A stretch of 64,000 nucleotides of DNA from assembly GCA_044432865.1 (NCBI GenBank), contig JAWXUF010000003.1:8826-72825 (forward strand), read 5' to 3'. The DNA comes from JAWXUE01 sp044432865. Its GTDB lineage: Bacteria > Bacillota_I > Bacilli_A > Acholeplasmatales > Anaeroplasmataceae. A program made the translations under genes and the position numbers. The notes beneath the pieces were generated by a model. That model did not search any database. It was not told where the DNA came from and was given only the letters and a program-made list of their open reading frames with translations. Position 1 is the stretch's first letter; each line of letters opens with the position of its first letter. Positions 20,838-30,219 of this stretch are shown in pieces.

Positions 20838-23249
20838 ATGGAATACAATCACAAAAATATAGAAGGAAAATGGCAAAAGACATGGTATGAAAATAAAATG
20901 TTTAAAGCAAATGATTTTGATACTAAACCAAAATATTTTGCTTTAGTTGAGTTTCCTTACCCATCAGGAGCAGGTATGCACGTTGGGCACATTAGAGCTT
21001 ATACATCATTAGAAATTATTGCTAGAAAAAGAAGAATGGAAGGTTATAACGTGTTATTCCCAATCGGGTTTGATGCTTTCGGTCTTCCTACTGAAAACTT
21101 TGCATTAAAAAATAAAATTCATCCTAAAATAGTAACTGAGCAAAATATTGCTACTTTTACTAAACAATTAAAAGAAACTGGTTTCTCTTTTGATTTTGAT
21201 AGAGTAACTGATACAACTCAAGAAGACTATTATAAATGGACTCAATTTATTTTTGCTAAATTATATGAAAATAAATTAGCATACAAAAGTAAGACGTTCG
21301 TAAACTTCTGTCCTGATTGTAAAGTTGTACTTGCTAATGAGGAATCTCAAGGTGGTAAGTGTGATAGATGTGATTCACCAGTTGTACAAATGGAAAAAAA
21401 TGTATGGTTTTTAAAAATTAGTGAATATGCTGAAAAGTTATTAGAAGAACTTCCAAATTTAGATTTTTTACCTAGAATAAAAACTGAACAAGAAAATTGG
21501 ATTGGCAAATCTAGTGGTGCATTAGTTTCGTTTTCTATAGAAGATTCAAATGATAAATTAGATGTATTTACTACTAGACCTGATACTATTTTTGGTGCTA
21601 CTTTCATGGTAATTGCTCCAGAACATGATATTGTTGAAAAGTACAAAGATAGAATAAAAAACATGAATGAAATTGAAGATTATAAAAAGAAAGCACATCT
21701 AAAAACTGAGTTCGAAAGAGTTCATATGAATAAAGAAAAAACTGGTGTTAAATTAGATGGTCTATATGCAGTTAATCCTTTAACTAAAGGAAAAATCGAA
21801 ATCTTTGTTGCTGATTATGTTATGAATGGATATGGTACAGGAGCTATTATGGCGGTACCTGCTCATGATACTAGAGATTATGAATTTGCTAAGAAATATG
21901 GATGTAATATCGTTGAAGTAATTGCTGGTGGAGATATCACTAAAGAAGCATTTACTAATACAAGTGATGGTACTTTGATTAATAGTGATTTCCTAAATGG
22001 ATTAACTGTTAAAGAAGCTAAATCAAAAGTAATTAGTTATTTAGAAGAAAATAAAATTGGTAAAGAAAATAATAATTATAAAATGAAAGATTGGGCTTTT
22101 AATAGACAAAGATATTGGGGAGAACCTATTCCTATTATTTATTGTGATGATTGTGGTGAGGTACTTGTACCTTATGAAGATTTACCAGTTAAATTACCGC
22201 AAACTGATTTAATTGCTCCTACTGATACAGGAGAATCTCCGTTAGCGAATGTTGAAGAATTTGTTAATTGTACTTGTCCTAAATGTGGGAAAAAAGCAAA
22301 AAGAGAAACAGATACAATGCCTCAATGGGCAGGGTCATCTTGGTACTATTTAAGATTTATTGATCCAAACAATAACATGAATTTTGCTGATATGGATAAA
22401 ATGAAATATTGGCTAGGTATTGATTGGTATAATGGTGGAATGGAACATGTAACAAGACATTTAATATATTCAAGATTCTGGCATAGATTCTTATTTGATA
22501 TTGGATTAGTCCCTGCAAAAGAACCATATAAAAAACGTACTGCTCAAGGATTAATTTTAGGTCCTGATGGAGAAAAAATGAGTAAATCTAAAGGTAACGT
22601 TGTTGATGTAACAACTGTTATTGAAGAGTTCGGTGCAGATACATTAAGATTATATTTAATGTTTATTGGTGATTATGAACAAGCTACACCATGGAGTGAT
22701 CAAGGTGTTAAAGGTTGTAGAAGATTTGTTGAAAGAGTATTTAGATTATTTGATAATGTTGATTTAAATAACAATAATTATTCAAGTGATTTAGAAATCT
22801 TAATAAATCAAACAATTAAAAAAGTTTCTAATGATTATGAAGAAGTTAAATTTAATACAGCAATTGCTTCATTAATGAGTTTAGTAAATGAATTCTACAA
22901 AAAAGATTCAATTACTAAAGCAGATTATGATACATTGTTAAAATTATTATATCCTGTTGCTCCTCATATTACTGAAGAATTAAATAATATGATTGGTAAT
23001 AAAGAATCATTAGTTCATACTAAATTCCCTACTTTTGATGTTAATAAATTAGAAAGTAGTAATATTACTTTAATGGTACAAGTTAATGGTAAATTAAAAG
23101 GTAAAGTTGAAGTTACTAAAGATGATACTAATGATCAAATTATCGAAAAAGTATTAAACGATGATAAAGTAAAAGCTTCGTTAGATGGACTTAATATTGT
23201 TAAAACAATTGTTGTACCTAAAAAATTAGTGAATATTGTAGTAAAATAA
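20838..23249 (+). CDS. leuS: Leucyl-tRNA synthetase
   Basis: Class I synthetase charging tRNA-Leu. The 803-residue protein has HVGHIRAY (the HIGH motif, about residues 48-55), a zinc-finger-like CPDCKVVLANEESQGGKCDRC region, the editing domain with DTIFGATF and TGAIMAVPAHD, and KMSKS (about 579-583) in GEKMSKSKGNVV. Length is normal for bacterial LeuRS. AAGGAG precedes the ATG and a strong terminator follows. No T-box leader is visible in the 54-base gap upstream. Confidence 0.98.
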   Translation: MEYNHKNIEGKWQKTWYENKMFKANDFDTKPKYFALVEFPYPSGAGMHVGHIRAYTSLEIIARKRRMEGYNVLFPIGFDAFGLPTENFALKNKIHPKIVTEQNIATFTKQLKETGFSFDFDRVTDTTQEDYYKWTQFIFAKLYENKLAYKSKTFVNFCPDCKVVLANEESQGGKCDRCDSPVVQMEKNVWFLKISEYAEKLLEELPNLDFLPRIKTEQENWIGKSSGALVSFSIEDSNDKLDVFTTRPDTIFGATFMVIAPEHDIVEKYKDRIKNMNEIEDYKKKAHLKTEFERVHMNKEKTGVKLDGLYAVNPLTKGKIEIFVADYVMNGYGTGAIMAVPAHDTRDYEFAKKYGCNIVEVIAGGDITKEAFTNTSDGTLINSDFLNGLTVKEAKSKVISYLEENKIGKENNNYKMKDWAFNRQRYWGEPIPIIYCDDCGEVLVPYEDLPVKLPQTDLIAPTDTGESPLANVEEFVNCTCPKCGKKAKRETDTMPQWAGSSWYYLRFIDPNNNMNFADMDKMKYWLGIDWYNGGMEHVTRHLIYSRFWHRFLFDIGLVPAKEPYKKRTAQGLILGPDGEKMSKSKGNVVDVTTVIEEFGADTLRLYLMFIGDYEQATPWSDQGVKGCRRFVERVFRLFDNVDLNNNNYSSDLEILINQTIKKVSNDYEEVKFNTAIASLMSLVNEFYKKDSITKADYDTLLKLLYPVAPHITEELNNMIGNKESLVHTKFPTFDVNKLESSNITLMVQVNGKLKGKVEVTKDDTNDQIIEKVLNDDKVKASLDGLNIVKTIVVPKKLVNIVVK

Positions 23250-23251
23250 TG

Positions 23252-23288
23252 AAATAGCTATAGAAATTTTTTCTATAGCTATTTTTTT
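23252..23288 (+). terminator. leuS terminator
   Basis: A perfect 15-bp stem (23252-23266 with 23270-23284) whose right arm runs into a T run at 23282-23288. Confidence 0.85.
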
Positions 23289-23292
23289 GCCT

Positions 23293-23321
23293 ATACAAAA
23301 TTTTTATATATACATATATTA
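23293..23321 (+). promoter_or_regulatory. Candidate sigma-K promoter of the cotD-like gene
   Basis: TACA (23294-23297) followed after 15 bases by CATATATTA (23313-23321). This fits the late mother-cell pattern AC-N15/16-CATANNNTA. B. subtilis cotD is sigma-K dependent. A sigma-E reading (ATA at 23293) is also possible. Confidence 0.45.
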
Positions 23322-23340
23322 TAGTAAAGGAGATGAAAAA

Positions 23341-23691
23341 ATGAACTATAATAAACCTTGTGGATGTGGATGTCAACCTGCACCAATGATGCCTGAAGTA
23401 TGCTGCAATAATGTTGTTAAAAAATGTTTTGTTGAAGAAGTGCCTCATGTAGTAAAATACAATACGCATGTAGTTAATGAATGTGTAAAAAAACATATTA
23501 CAGTACCTAAATATACTACTACAGAAGAAACAGTATATATTGATGAATATGCATTTACACCATTTCAATTACCGTATCAATATCAACAATTTGAAATGCA
23601 ACAACAAATGCAACAACAAATTCCAAATCAAAATTTAACACAAATGCCAAACGTTAATATGACAAATCCATTCAACCCTTTCCAATTTTAG
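23341..23691 (+). CDS. CotD-like spore coat protein
   Basis: A 116-residue protein with three parts: a Cys-rich head (CGCGCQP, CC, KKCFVEE), a middle EVPHVVKYNTHVVN with VKKHITVPKYTTTEE, and a Gln/Met/Asn/Pro-rich low-complexity tail. The VPH..K.NTH pattern and Cys clusters recall the CotD coat protein family, and the upstream sigma-K-type promoter agrees. The start at 23341 follows AAAGGAGATG. The family match is by eye; a different low-complexity surface protein remains possible. Confidence 0.55.
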   Translation: MNYNKPCGCGCQPAPMMPEVCCNNVVKKCFVEEVPHVVKYNTHVVNECVKKHITVPKYTTTEETVYIDEYAFTPFQLPYQYQQFEMQQQMQQQIPNQNLTQMPNVNMTNPFNPFQF

Positions 23692-23730
23692 AACAATTTC
23701 GATAAAATAAGAAATTGTTTTATTTTTTTA
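23692..23730 (+). terminator. Terminator of the cotD-like gene
   Basis: AACAATTTC (23692-23700) and GAAATTGTT (23711-23719) form a 9-bp stem followed by T-rich sequence. Confidence 0.75.
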
Positions 23731-23807
23731 TTTTGTAATATATCGTCGCAAAAATAATTTAATGATATGAAAATGATATAATTAAAAATAAAAAAGGAAG
23801 TTTATAA

Positions 23808-25019
23808 ATGAGAAAAATTATAGTTATATTTTTATTATTTTTTACAGTTTTAATATCTGGATGTAGTGGTAAAAGTGCATATGAGTTAGCACTAGAAAAT
23901 GGTTTTACAGGAACAGTTGATGATTATCTTGAAAGTTTAAAAGGAGAAAATTCAAGTATTACAATCATTGATATTTTTAACTCTTTAGTTGAAAAAGGAG
24001 TATACAATGATGATCAATATTTAGATTTTATTAACGATTATATCAATAATAATTTATGTGATGAAACAATTAGAAATAATTCACTTAATTCTTGTGTATC
24101 AATTAAAGTTACTTTTGGAACTTTTTTCATAAATACTTATGTTGGGAGTGGATTTGTTTATAAATTAGATGAAGATGGTACTGCGTATATTATCACTAAT
24201 CACCATGTTCTTGTTAATCCAAATAATTCATCAGAAGTATCATCTAACATAAAAGTGTATATTTATGGGTACGAATATGAAAGTTATTCATATATCGCAA
24301 CATATATTGGTAGTTGTAGTAACAATGACGTCGGGGTTATAAAAGTTCAACTTGATCTTAATTATAAAGCAAAATATGTAAGTGAAGCTTTAATAGAAGA
24401 AAACTATTATGTTGGAGATAATATGTATGCAATTGGTAATGCGCTTGGTGACGGATTAACAATAACATCTGGTATAGTAAGTGTTGAATCTGAAGAAATT
24501 TATACAGGGTATAATGTTAGGGTATTTAGATTTGATGCATCAGTGAATGGTGGAAATAGTGGTGGTGCAATTTTCAATAAATATGGAAAAGTAATTGGAA
24601 TTGTGGATGCTAAGTATATTGATGAAGAAGTCGATGGAATTGCATATGGTATCCCTATAACAATTGCAGCAAATATTGCTAATAACATTATAGAAAATAA
24701 TAGTGAACCAATCTTTGTTAACTCAAATTTCACAACAAAAGTATACTCAAGTAGTTCTTATTTTATTAACAATAAATTTTGTATAAAAGAAGTTATAGTA
24801 ATTGATGAGATTAGTGTTATACATAATATGTATCAAGAAGGATTAAGAAGTGGTGATCAATTATTAAGTTTTGAAATTAATAATGTTGAATATGATATAA
24901 ATAGATATTATTCATTATCTGATGTTCTATTAGGGTGTTCTGTTGGTGATGTATTAAAAATAAATACTTATAGAACAACACAATCACAATATAGTACGTA
25001 TAGTATGATATTAGAGTAG
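23808..25019 (+). CDS. HtrA/DegP-like serine protease lipoprotein
   Basis: A 403-residue exported lipoprotein protease. The lipobox is LISGC with Cys19. Next comes SAYELALENGFTGTVDDYL (about 24-42), a module often seen at the base of Gram-positive surface lipoproteins. The trypsin-like domain has the catalytic triad His133 (ITNHHV), Asp174 (NNDVGVI) and Ser251 (GGNSGGAIF). A C-terminal segment with LRSGDQLLSFEINN (about 346-359) looks like a PDZ domain. This is the HtrA layout with a lipid anchor in place of a membrane helix. It is likely to act in quality control of exported proteins. The next gene starts nine bases after its stop. Confidence 0.85.
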   Translation: MRKIIVIFLLFFTVLISGCSGKSAYELALENGFTGTVDDYLESLKGENSSITIIDIFNSLVEKGVYNDDQYLDFINDYINNNLCDETIRNNSLNSCVSIKVTFGTFFINTYVGSGFVYKLDEDGTAYIITNHHVLVNPNNSSEVSSNIKVYIYGYEYESYSYIATYIGSCSNNDVGVIKVQLDLNYKAKYVSEALIEENYYVGDNMYAIGNALGDGLTITSGIVSVESEEIYTGYNVRVFRFDASVNGGNSGGAIFNKYGKVIGIVDAKYIDEEVDGIAYGIPITIAANIANNIIENNSEPIFVNSNFTTKVYSSSSYFINNKFCIKEVIVIDEISVIHNMYQEGLRSGDQLLSFEINNVEYDINRYYSLSDVLLGCSVGDVLKINTYRTTQSQYSTYSMILE

Positions 25020-25028
25020 GTGAAAAAC

Positions 25029-25403
25029 ATGGAATATACAGATTTATTGGTTTCATCAATTTTCTTTATCATACCGATTCTTATTTGTATTTTGTTTTCT
25101 AAAAAATACAATATTTTTCATGGAGTAATAACATATTTATTTCTATGTTATATAATTTACTTTTTGTTTAACGAACTTAGTAATGCTGAAAATATATTTA
25201 CAACAGAACAATCATTGTTAATAAAAAGTACAATGGAAATGTCGTACAAATTAATCCATGATGGTTTGTTATTAATTCCAGGAGTATCTAAATTAACAAA
25301 TATGAATGAAAACTATAGTATTTTAGCAATTGTATTTATAATATATTTCATATTACATATTATTTCATCGATTATTAATAAAATAAAGATTGAATATTAC
25401 TAA
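25029..25403 (+). CDS. Small membrane protein of unknown function
   Basis: A 124-residue protein with three strongly hydrophobic segments (about residues 7-23, 32-48 and 98-115). I recognise no family. The start at 25029 is chosen because TAGGTG precedes it; an in-frame GTG nine bases upstream overlaps that site. It follows the protease gene by nine bases and is probably co-transcribed, so it may serve the same envelope process. Confidence 0.65.
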   Translation: MEYTDLLVSSIFFIIPILICILFSKKYNIFHGVITYLFLCYIIYFLFNELSNAENIFTTEQSLLIKSTMEMSYKLIHDGLLLIPGVSKLTNMNENYSILAIVFIIYFILHIISSIINKIKIEYY

Positions 25404-25439
25404 ATATTGTAATATAATTAAATAGATAAATGTTGATGA

Positions 25440-25648
25440 AGATTAGTAATATATTATTTATTTCTTTAGAGAGAAGACGGTTGGTGTAAGTCTTTGTTAT
25501 AAAATATATGAATTCACTTCTGAGTGACTTTAAAAAAGTTCGTATCCTCTGCGTTAAAGAGTTCGAGTGCTAGATGATTTTTTGTCTAGAACTAAGGTGG
25601 TACCGCGATTAATTCGTCCTTAGATTTTATAATCTAAGGATTTTTTTT
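25440..25648 (+). ncRNA. T-box riboswitch, phenylalanine
   Basis: The leader carries the stem I signature GGTTGGTG (25479-25486), a specifier codon TTC (Phe) at 25513-25515, the T-box AAGGTGGTACCGCG (25594-25607), and a terminator with arms 25618-25626 and 25631-25639 plus a T run. Uncharged tRNA-Phe should pair with TTC and with TGGT (25598-25601), blocking the terminator and raising pheST transcription. Confidence 0.93.
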
Positions 25649-25666
25649 ATTGAAAGGAAGAGGAAT

Positions 25667-26701
25667 ATGGAAAATAAAGTACAAGGTATTTTAAATGATG
25701 CTAACAATGAATTAGCAAATGTAAATAATTTAAATGATTTACAACAATTAAAATCAAAATATTTAGGTAAAAAAGGACCTTTAGCTGAGTTATTAAGTAA
25801 TATGAAAAACTTATCAGTTGAAGAGAAAAAAGAATTAGGTCAAGTAACTACTGACTTAAGAAATAAACTAGAAGGTTCATTTGAAGAAAAGAAAGAAAAT
25901 ATCAATGATATGATTATTAATCAAAAAATTGAAAATGGTAAAATTGATGTTACATTACCAGGTAAAGATATTAAAAAAGGTGGATTACATCCTTTAACTC
26001 AAACTACTCAGGAAATTGAAGATTTATTTATTTCAATGGGATATACTGTTGCTACAGGTCCTGAAGTAGAAGATGATTATCACAATTTTGAATTATTAAA
26101 CTTACCACATGATCACCCAGCAAGAGATATGCAAGATAGTTTTTACTTTGATGTAAATACATTATTAAGAACTCATACATCTCCTGTTCAAGCAAGAGTT
26201 ATGTTAGAGAAAAAAGGACAACCAATTAAAATTATTTGTCCTGGTAAAGTATACCGTCGTGATGCTGATGATGCTACACATTCACATCAATTTATGCAGT
26301 GTGAAGGATTAGTACTAGGTACAGATATTTCTTTCGCTGATTTAAAAGGTGCTTTATTAGCATTTGCTAATCAACTGTTTGGAGAAGGAAGAAAAATCAG
26401 ATTAAGACCTTCATATTTTCCGTTTACAGAACCTTCAGTAGAAGTAGATGTTACATGTGCTAAATGCAATGGTGCAGGATGTAATATGTGTAAACAAACA
26501 GGATATATCGAAGTACTTGGTGCAGGTATGGTTAATAAGAATGTTTTAAAAATGAGTGGATATGATCCTGAGAAAATCCAGGGATTTGCATTCGGTATTG
26601 GTATTGATAGAGTAGCAATTTTAAAAAATAGAATTGAAGATATAAGAGCATTTTATACAAATGATGTAAGATTCTTAAGTCAATTCAAGAAAATGAAGTA
26701 G
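25667..26701 (+). CDS. pheS: Phenylalanyl-tRNA synthetase alpha subunit
   Basis: PheS is the catalytic subunit of the alpha2-beta2 class II synthetase. The 344-residue protein has an N-terminal coiled coil (1-85), motif 2 in [22 protein letters not shown] (about 188-209) and motif 3 in [12 protein letters not shown] four-cysteine insertion ([16 protein letters not shown], about 265-280) looks like a zinc knuckle, known from some Firmicute PheS. It is under T-box control and lies eight bases before pheT. Confidence 0.97.
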   Translation: MENKVQGILNDANNELANVNNLNDLQQLKSKYLGKKGPLAELLSNMKNLSVEEKKELGQVTTDLRNKLEGSFEEKKENINDMIINQKIENGKIDVTLPGKDIKKGGLHPLTQTTQEIEDLFISMGYTVATGPEVEDDYHNFELLNLPHDHPARDMQDSFYFDVNTLLRTHTSPVQARVMLEKKGQPIKIICPGKVYRRDADDATHSHQFMQCEGLVLGTDISFADLKGALLAFANQLFGEGRKIRLRPSYFPFTEPSVEVDVTCAKCNGAGCNMCKQTGYIEVLGAGMVNKNVLKMSGYDPEKIQGFAFGIGIDRVAILKNRIEDIRAFYTNDVRFLSQFKKMK

Positions 26702-26709
26702 GTGAAAAA

Positions 26710-29079
26710 ATGAAAGTATCATTAAATTGGTTAAAAGAATATGTAGATTTTAAAAATAAATCTATAGAAGAATTAGAAAGTATTTTCTCATTACAATTAG
26801 TTGAAATTGAGTCGATTATCAAATTGGCTGAAGGAACTAATTTAACTATTGGTGAAGTATTAACTTGTGAAGATCATCCTGATAGTGATCATTTACATAT
26901 TTGTACTGTTGATGTAAAAAAAGAAAAATTACAAATTGTATGTGGTGCACCTAATGTTGCTAAAGGACAAAAAGTAATTGTTGCTTTAGTTGGTGCGGTA
27001 CTTCCTGGTGATTTTAAAATAAAACTATCTAAAGTTCGTGGAGTTGAATCATCAGGTATGATTTGTGCACTTGATGAACTAGGTGTTGATGTTAAATCTT
27101 TATTTGGTGAAGTTGATAGAGGTATTTATGTGTTAGATAACGATGCACCAATTGGTTCTAATCCTTTAGAATATTTAGGACTTGATGATGTAGTATTTGA
27201 ATTAGGATTAACTCCTAATAGAGCTGACTTATTATCTATGCAAGGTGTTGCATTTGATTTAGCTGCTGCACTTAATGAGAAAGTTAAATTAGAAGAATTA
27301 AATGTTGAAGAGTGTTCTAAAAAGAACCCTGTAAAAGTTAAAATAAAATCTAAAAAAGTTATGCAATATCATACAAGATATGTTGAAGGTGTAGAAGTTA
27401 AAGAATCACCAATGTGGCTTAAATTAAAGTTACTTGCTTCTGGTATTAGACCTATAAATAATGTCGTAGATATAACAAATTTTGTATTAATGGAGTATGG
27501 TCAACCGCTTCATGCATTTGATGCAGATTTACTTGGTAATGACATTGTTGTAATCGATGACTTTGCTGGTAAATTTACAACTTTAGATGATGTTGAAAGA
27601 GATATTATTAAAGGTGATATTGTTATAGCATCTAAAAAACAAAATGCTTGTCTTGGTGGAGTTATGGGTGGTAAATCTACAGAGGTAAATGCTAATACAA
27701 AAAATATTATTTTAGAAGCTGCGCAATTTGATCCTATTAGTGTAAGAAAAACTTCTTCAAGACTACAATTAAGAAGTGAATCATCTCAAAGATTTGAAAG
27801 AAAAATTGATCCTAATAGAACACTTAAAGCATTAGATAAAGCTGCAATTATGTTACAACAATTAGCTAATGGTACAATTTATAAAGGTGTTAATGGTGAA
27901 GTGAATTCTAAACATACACCTGTTGTAATAAACACTACTTTATCAAGAATAAATTCAAATTTAGGATTAAATTTAACTGTTAAAGAAGTAGCAGTTATTT
28001 TAGAAAAACTTACATTTGAATTTAGTGTTAAAGAAGAAAACTTTACTGTAAATATTCCTACAAGAAGAATTGATTACGATACAAACGATCAAGATCTTTT
28101 TGAAGATATTGCTAGAATTTATGGATACAATAATATTCCTACGACGTTATGTAAAACATCTGACAAAGGTGATTTAACATATGTTCAAACTAAAATAAGA
28201 GAAGTTAAAAACTATTTTGTGAATTGTGGATTATATGAAAATGTTACATATACATTAATCAAAGAAGAAAATGTTCATGATTTCACTTTAGAAGATGAAG
28301 AAGTTTTATCTGTAATGAAACCTTTCACTTTAGATCATAAATCAATGAGACAAAGTTTAATTCAAAGCTTATTAGATGTTGTTTCATATAACTTAGCTAG
28401 AAAAAATGACAACATTAATATATTTGAAATTAGCAATGTTTATAGTACAAAAAATAACTCAACTAAATTAAGTGGTGCATTAAGCGGTACTATGAATACA
28501 AGTTTATGGCAAGGTCAAAAAGAATTAATTGATTTCTTTTATGCTAAAGGTTTATTAGAAGGATTATTTAAATTATTAGGTGTTAATGCTTCATTTGAGG
28601 CTGCTGAGTTAAAGAATATGCATCCTTATAAAACAGCTTTAATTAAAGTTGGTGATGTTGTATTAGGTTATCTTGGGGAAGTTCATCCTAAATACCAAGC
28701 GAAAGCTAATATTAAAGAAACTTATGTATTTGAACTTGATTTCAATAAGCTATTAGATGTAGTAAATACTTCTATTAATTATGAACCAATTTCTAAATTC
28801 CCTTCAATTACAAGAGATTTAGCAATTGTATGTAATAAAGATATTCAAGCTAATGAAATAACAAAATTAATAAAACAAACTGGTAAAAAAATTCTTGTTA
28901 ATGTTGAATTATTCGACGTATACATTGGTGAAAATGTAGCAAATGATGAAAAATCACTTGCGTATAAACTAACTTTTATGGATAGTACACAAACACTTGA
29001 ATCTAGTGTTGTTGATAAATCAGTTGAACAAATTTTAAAAAGATTAGAATTTACTCATAAAGCTAAATTAAGAGGATAG
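26710..29079 (+). CDS. pheT: Phenylalanyl-tRNA synthetase beta subunit
   Basis: The 789-residue beta subunit has an N-terminal tRNA-binding EMAP-type OB domain (TIGEVLTCEDHPDSDHLHIC, about 46-65), B1-B5 domains, including the editing site region, and a C-terminal anticodon-binding ferredoxin-like domain (FPSITRDLAIVC). Length is normal for bacteria. The operon ends in a perfect hairpin terminator. Confidence 0.97.
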   Translation: MKVSLNWLKEYVDFKNKSIEELESIFSLQLVEIESIIKLAEGTNLTIGEVLTCEDHPDSDHLHICTVDVKKEKLQIVCGAPNVAKGQKVIVALVGAVLPGDFKIKLSKVRGVESSGMICALDELGVDVKSLFGEVDRGIYVLDNDAPIGSNPLEYLGLDDVVFELGLTPNRADLLSMQGVAFDLAAALNEKVKLEELNVEECSKKNPVKVKIKSKKVMQYHTRYVEGVEVKESPMWLKLKLLASGIRPINNVVDITNFVLMEYGQPLHAFDADLLGNDIVVIDDFAGKFTTLDDVERDIIKGDIVIASKKQNACLGGVMGGKSTEVNANTKNIILEAAQFDPISVRKTSSRLQLRSESSQRFERKIDPNRTLKALDKAAIMLQQLANGTIYKGVNGEVNSKHTPVVINTTLSRINSNLGLNLTVKEVAVILEKLTFEFSVKEENFTVNIPTRRIDYDTNDQDLFEDIARIYGYNNIPTTLCKTSDKGDLTYVQTKIREVKNYFVNCGLYENVTYTLIKEENVHDFTLEDEEVLSVMKPFTLDHKSMRQSLIQSLLDVVSYNLARKNDNINIFEISNVYSTKNNSTKLSGALSGTMNTSLWQGQKELIDFFYAKGLLEGLFKLLGVNASFEAAELKNMHPYKTALIKVGDVVLGYLGEVHPKYQAKANIKETYVFELDFNKLLDVVNTSINYEPISKFPSITRDLAIVCNKDIQANEITKLIKQTGKKILVNVELFDVYIGENVANDEKSLAYKLTFMDSTQTLESSVVDKSVEQILKRLEFTHKAKLRG

Positions 29080-29081
29080 GT

Positions 29082-29120
29082 AAATAGGATATAGATTTTA
29101 ACATCTATATCCTATTTTTT
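29082..29120 (+). terminator. pheST terminator
   Basis: A perfect 15-bp stem (29082-29096 with 29103-29117) with loop TTTAAC and a T run ending at 29120. Confidence 0.85.
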
Positions 29121-29162
29121 TAATCAAAAATATGATATAATACAGTAAAAGTAGGTGTTATT

Positions 29163-30185
29163 TTGCAAAGTATATTTAATTTAACAATTGAAGAAATGAA
29201 AGAATATTTCATTAGTAAAGGTGATAAACCTTATCGAAGTACTCAAATATTTGAGTGGTTATATAGACATAAAATCAAAGATTTTTCTGAAATGACTAAT
29301 CAAAAACAAGATATTATTAATATGTTGAAAACTGATTTCAATTTAAATTATTTAAAATTAGTTACTAAACAAGTTTCGGTTGATAAAACAGTCAAATTTC
29401 TATTTGAATTAGAAGATGGTGAGTTAATTGAAACAGTTTTAATGAACCATGAATATGGGAAAAGTTTATGTGTTACTACTCAAGTTGGATGTAATATGGG
29501 ATGTAAATTTTGTGCTTCAGGAATTAAAAAAAAGGTTCGTAATTTAACAACTGGTGAAATTATTACACAAATACTAACGGTGGAAGAAATATTAAATATT
29601 AAAGTTTCACATATAGTAATAATGGGTATTGGTGAACCTTTTGATAACTATGGAAATGTAATGAAATTTTTAAATATTGCTAATTATCCTAAAGGATTAG
29701 AAATTGGTGCTAGACATATGAGTGTATCGACTTGTGGATTAGTAAATAAAATAAAATTATTCCAAGAGTCTAAACTTCAATCAAACTTAGCTATTTCACT
29801 ACATGCATCAAACAATGATATAAGAAACCAAATAATGCCTGTAAATAAAAAATATGATATTTATGAATTGATACAAGGTATTAAAGAATATATAGATGTT
29901 ACTAATAGAAGAGTTACAATTGAATATATATTAATTAAAGATTTAAATGATAAAAAAGAACATGCTAATGAATTAGCGAATTTATTAAGAGGAATGAATG
30001 TATATGTTAATCTTATTCCTTACAATGAAGTAATTGATAATCCGTTTAAAAGAAGTACCAAAGAAGCTATGAAAATTTTCTATGATACTTTAAAGAAAAA
30101 GAAGTTAAATGTAACATTAAGACAAGAACAAGGTCATGATATTGATGCTGCATGTGGACAATTAAGAAGTAATATGAATAAATAA
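29163..30185 (+). CDS. rlmN: 23S rRNA / tRNA adenine-C2 methyltransferase
   Basis: RlmN is a radical-SAM enzyme that methylates A2503 of 23S rRNA and A37 of some tRNAs. The 340-residue protein has the iron-sulfur motif CNMGCKFC (about 110-117), MGIGEPFDNY near 155, and the C-terminal catalytic Cys in DIDAACGQL. The start is TTG at 29163, with AGTAGGTG upstream. No ATG at the N-terminus fits. In Bacillus rlmN is followed by prpC-prkC-rsgA; here a PASTA-only gene takes their place. Confidence 0.95.
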   Translation: MQSIFNLTIEEMKEYFISKGDKPYRSTQIFEWLYRHKIKDFSEMTNQKQDIINMLKTDFNLNYLKLVTKQVSVDKTVKFLFELEDGELIETVLMNHEYGKSLCVTTQVGCNMGCKFCASGIKKKVRNLTTGEIITQILTVEEILNIKVSHIVIMGIGEPFDNYGNVMKFLNIANYPKGLEIGARHMSVSTCGLVNKIKLFQESKLQSNLAISLHASNNDIRNQIMPVNKKYDIYELIQGIKEYIDVTNRRVTIEYILIKDLNDKKEHANELANLLRGMNVYVNLIPYNEVIDNPFKRSTKEAMKIFYDTLKKKKLNVTLRQEQGHDIDAACGQLRSNMNK

Positions 30186-30186
30186 T

Positions 30187-30212
30187 CCATTTATTATAAC
30201 AATAATAAATGG
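30187..30212 (+). promoter_or_regulatory. Hairpin over the ribosome-binding site of the PASTA gene
   Basis: CCATTTATTA (30187-30196) and TAATAAATGG (30203-30212) form a perfect 10-bp stem right after rlmN. The right arm covers the GG of the GGTGA ribosome-binding site (30211-30215). There is no T run, so it may dampen translation of the next gene rather than terminate. Confidence 0.45.
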
Positions 30213-30219
30213 TGATTTT

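Noticed and set aside
23218..23568. Minus-strand frame of 116 codons over the cotD-like gene
   Set aside because: It is Phe/Ile/Tyr-rich because it mirrors an AT-rich gene, runs through the leuS terminator and has no ribosome-binding site.
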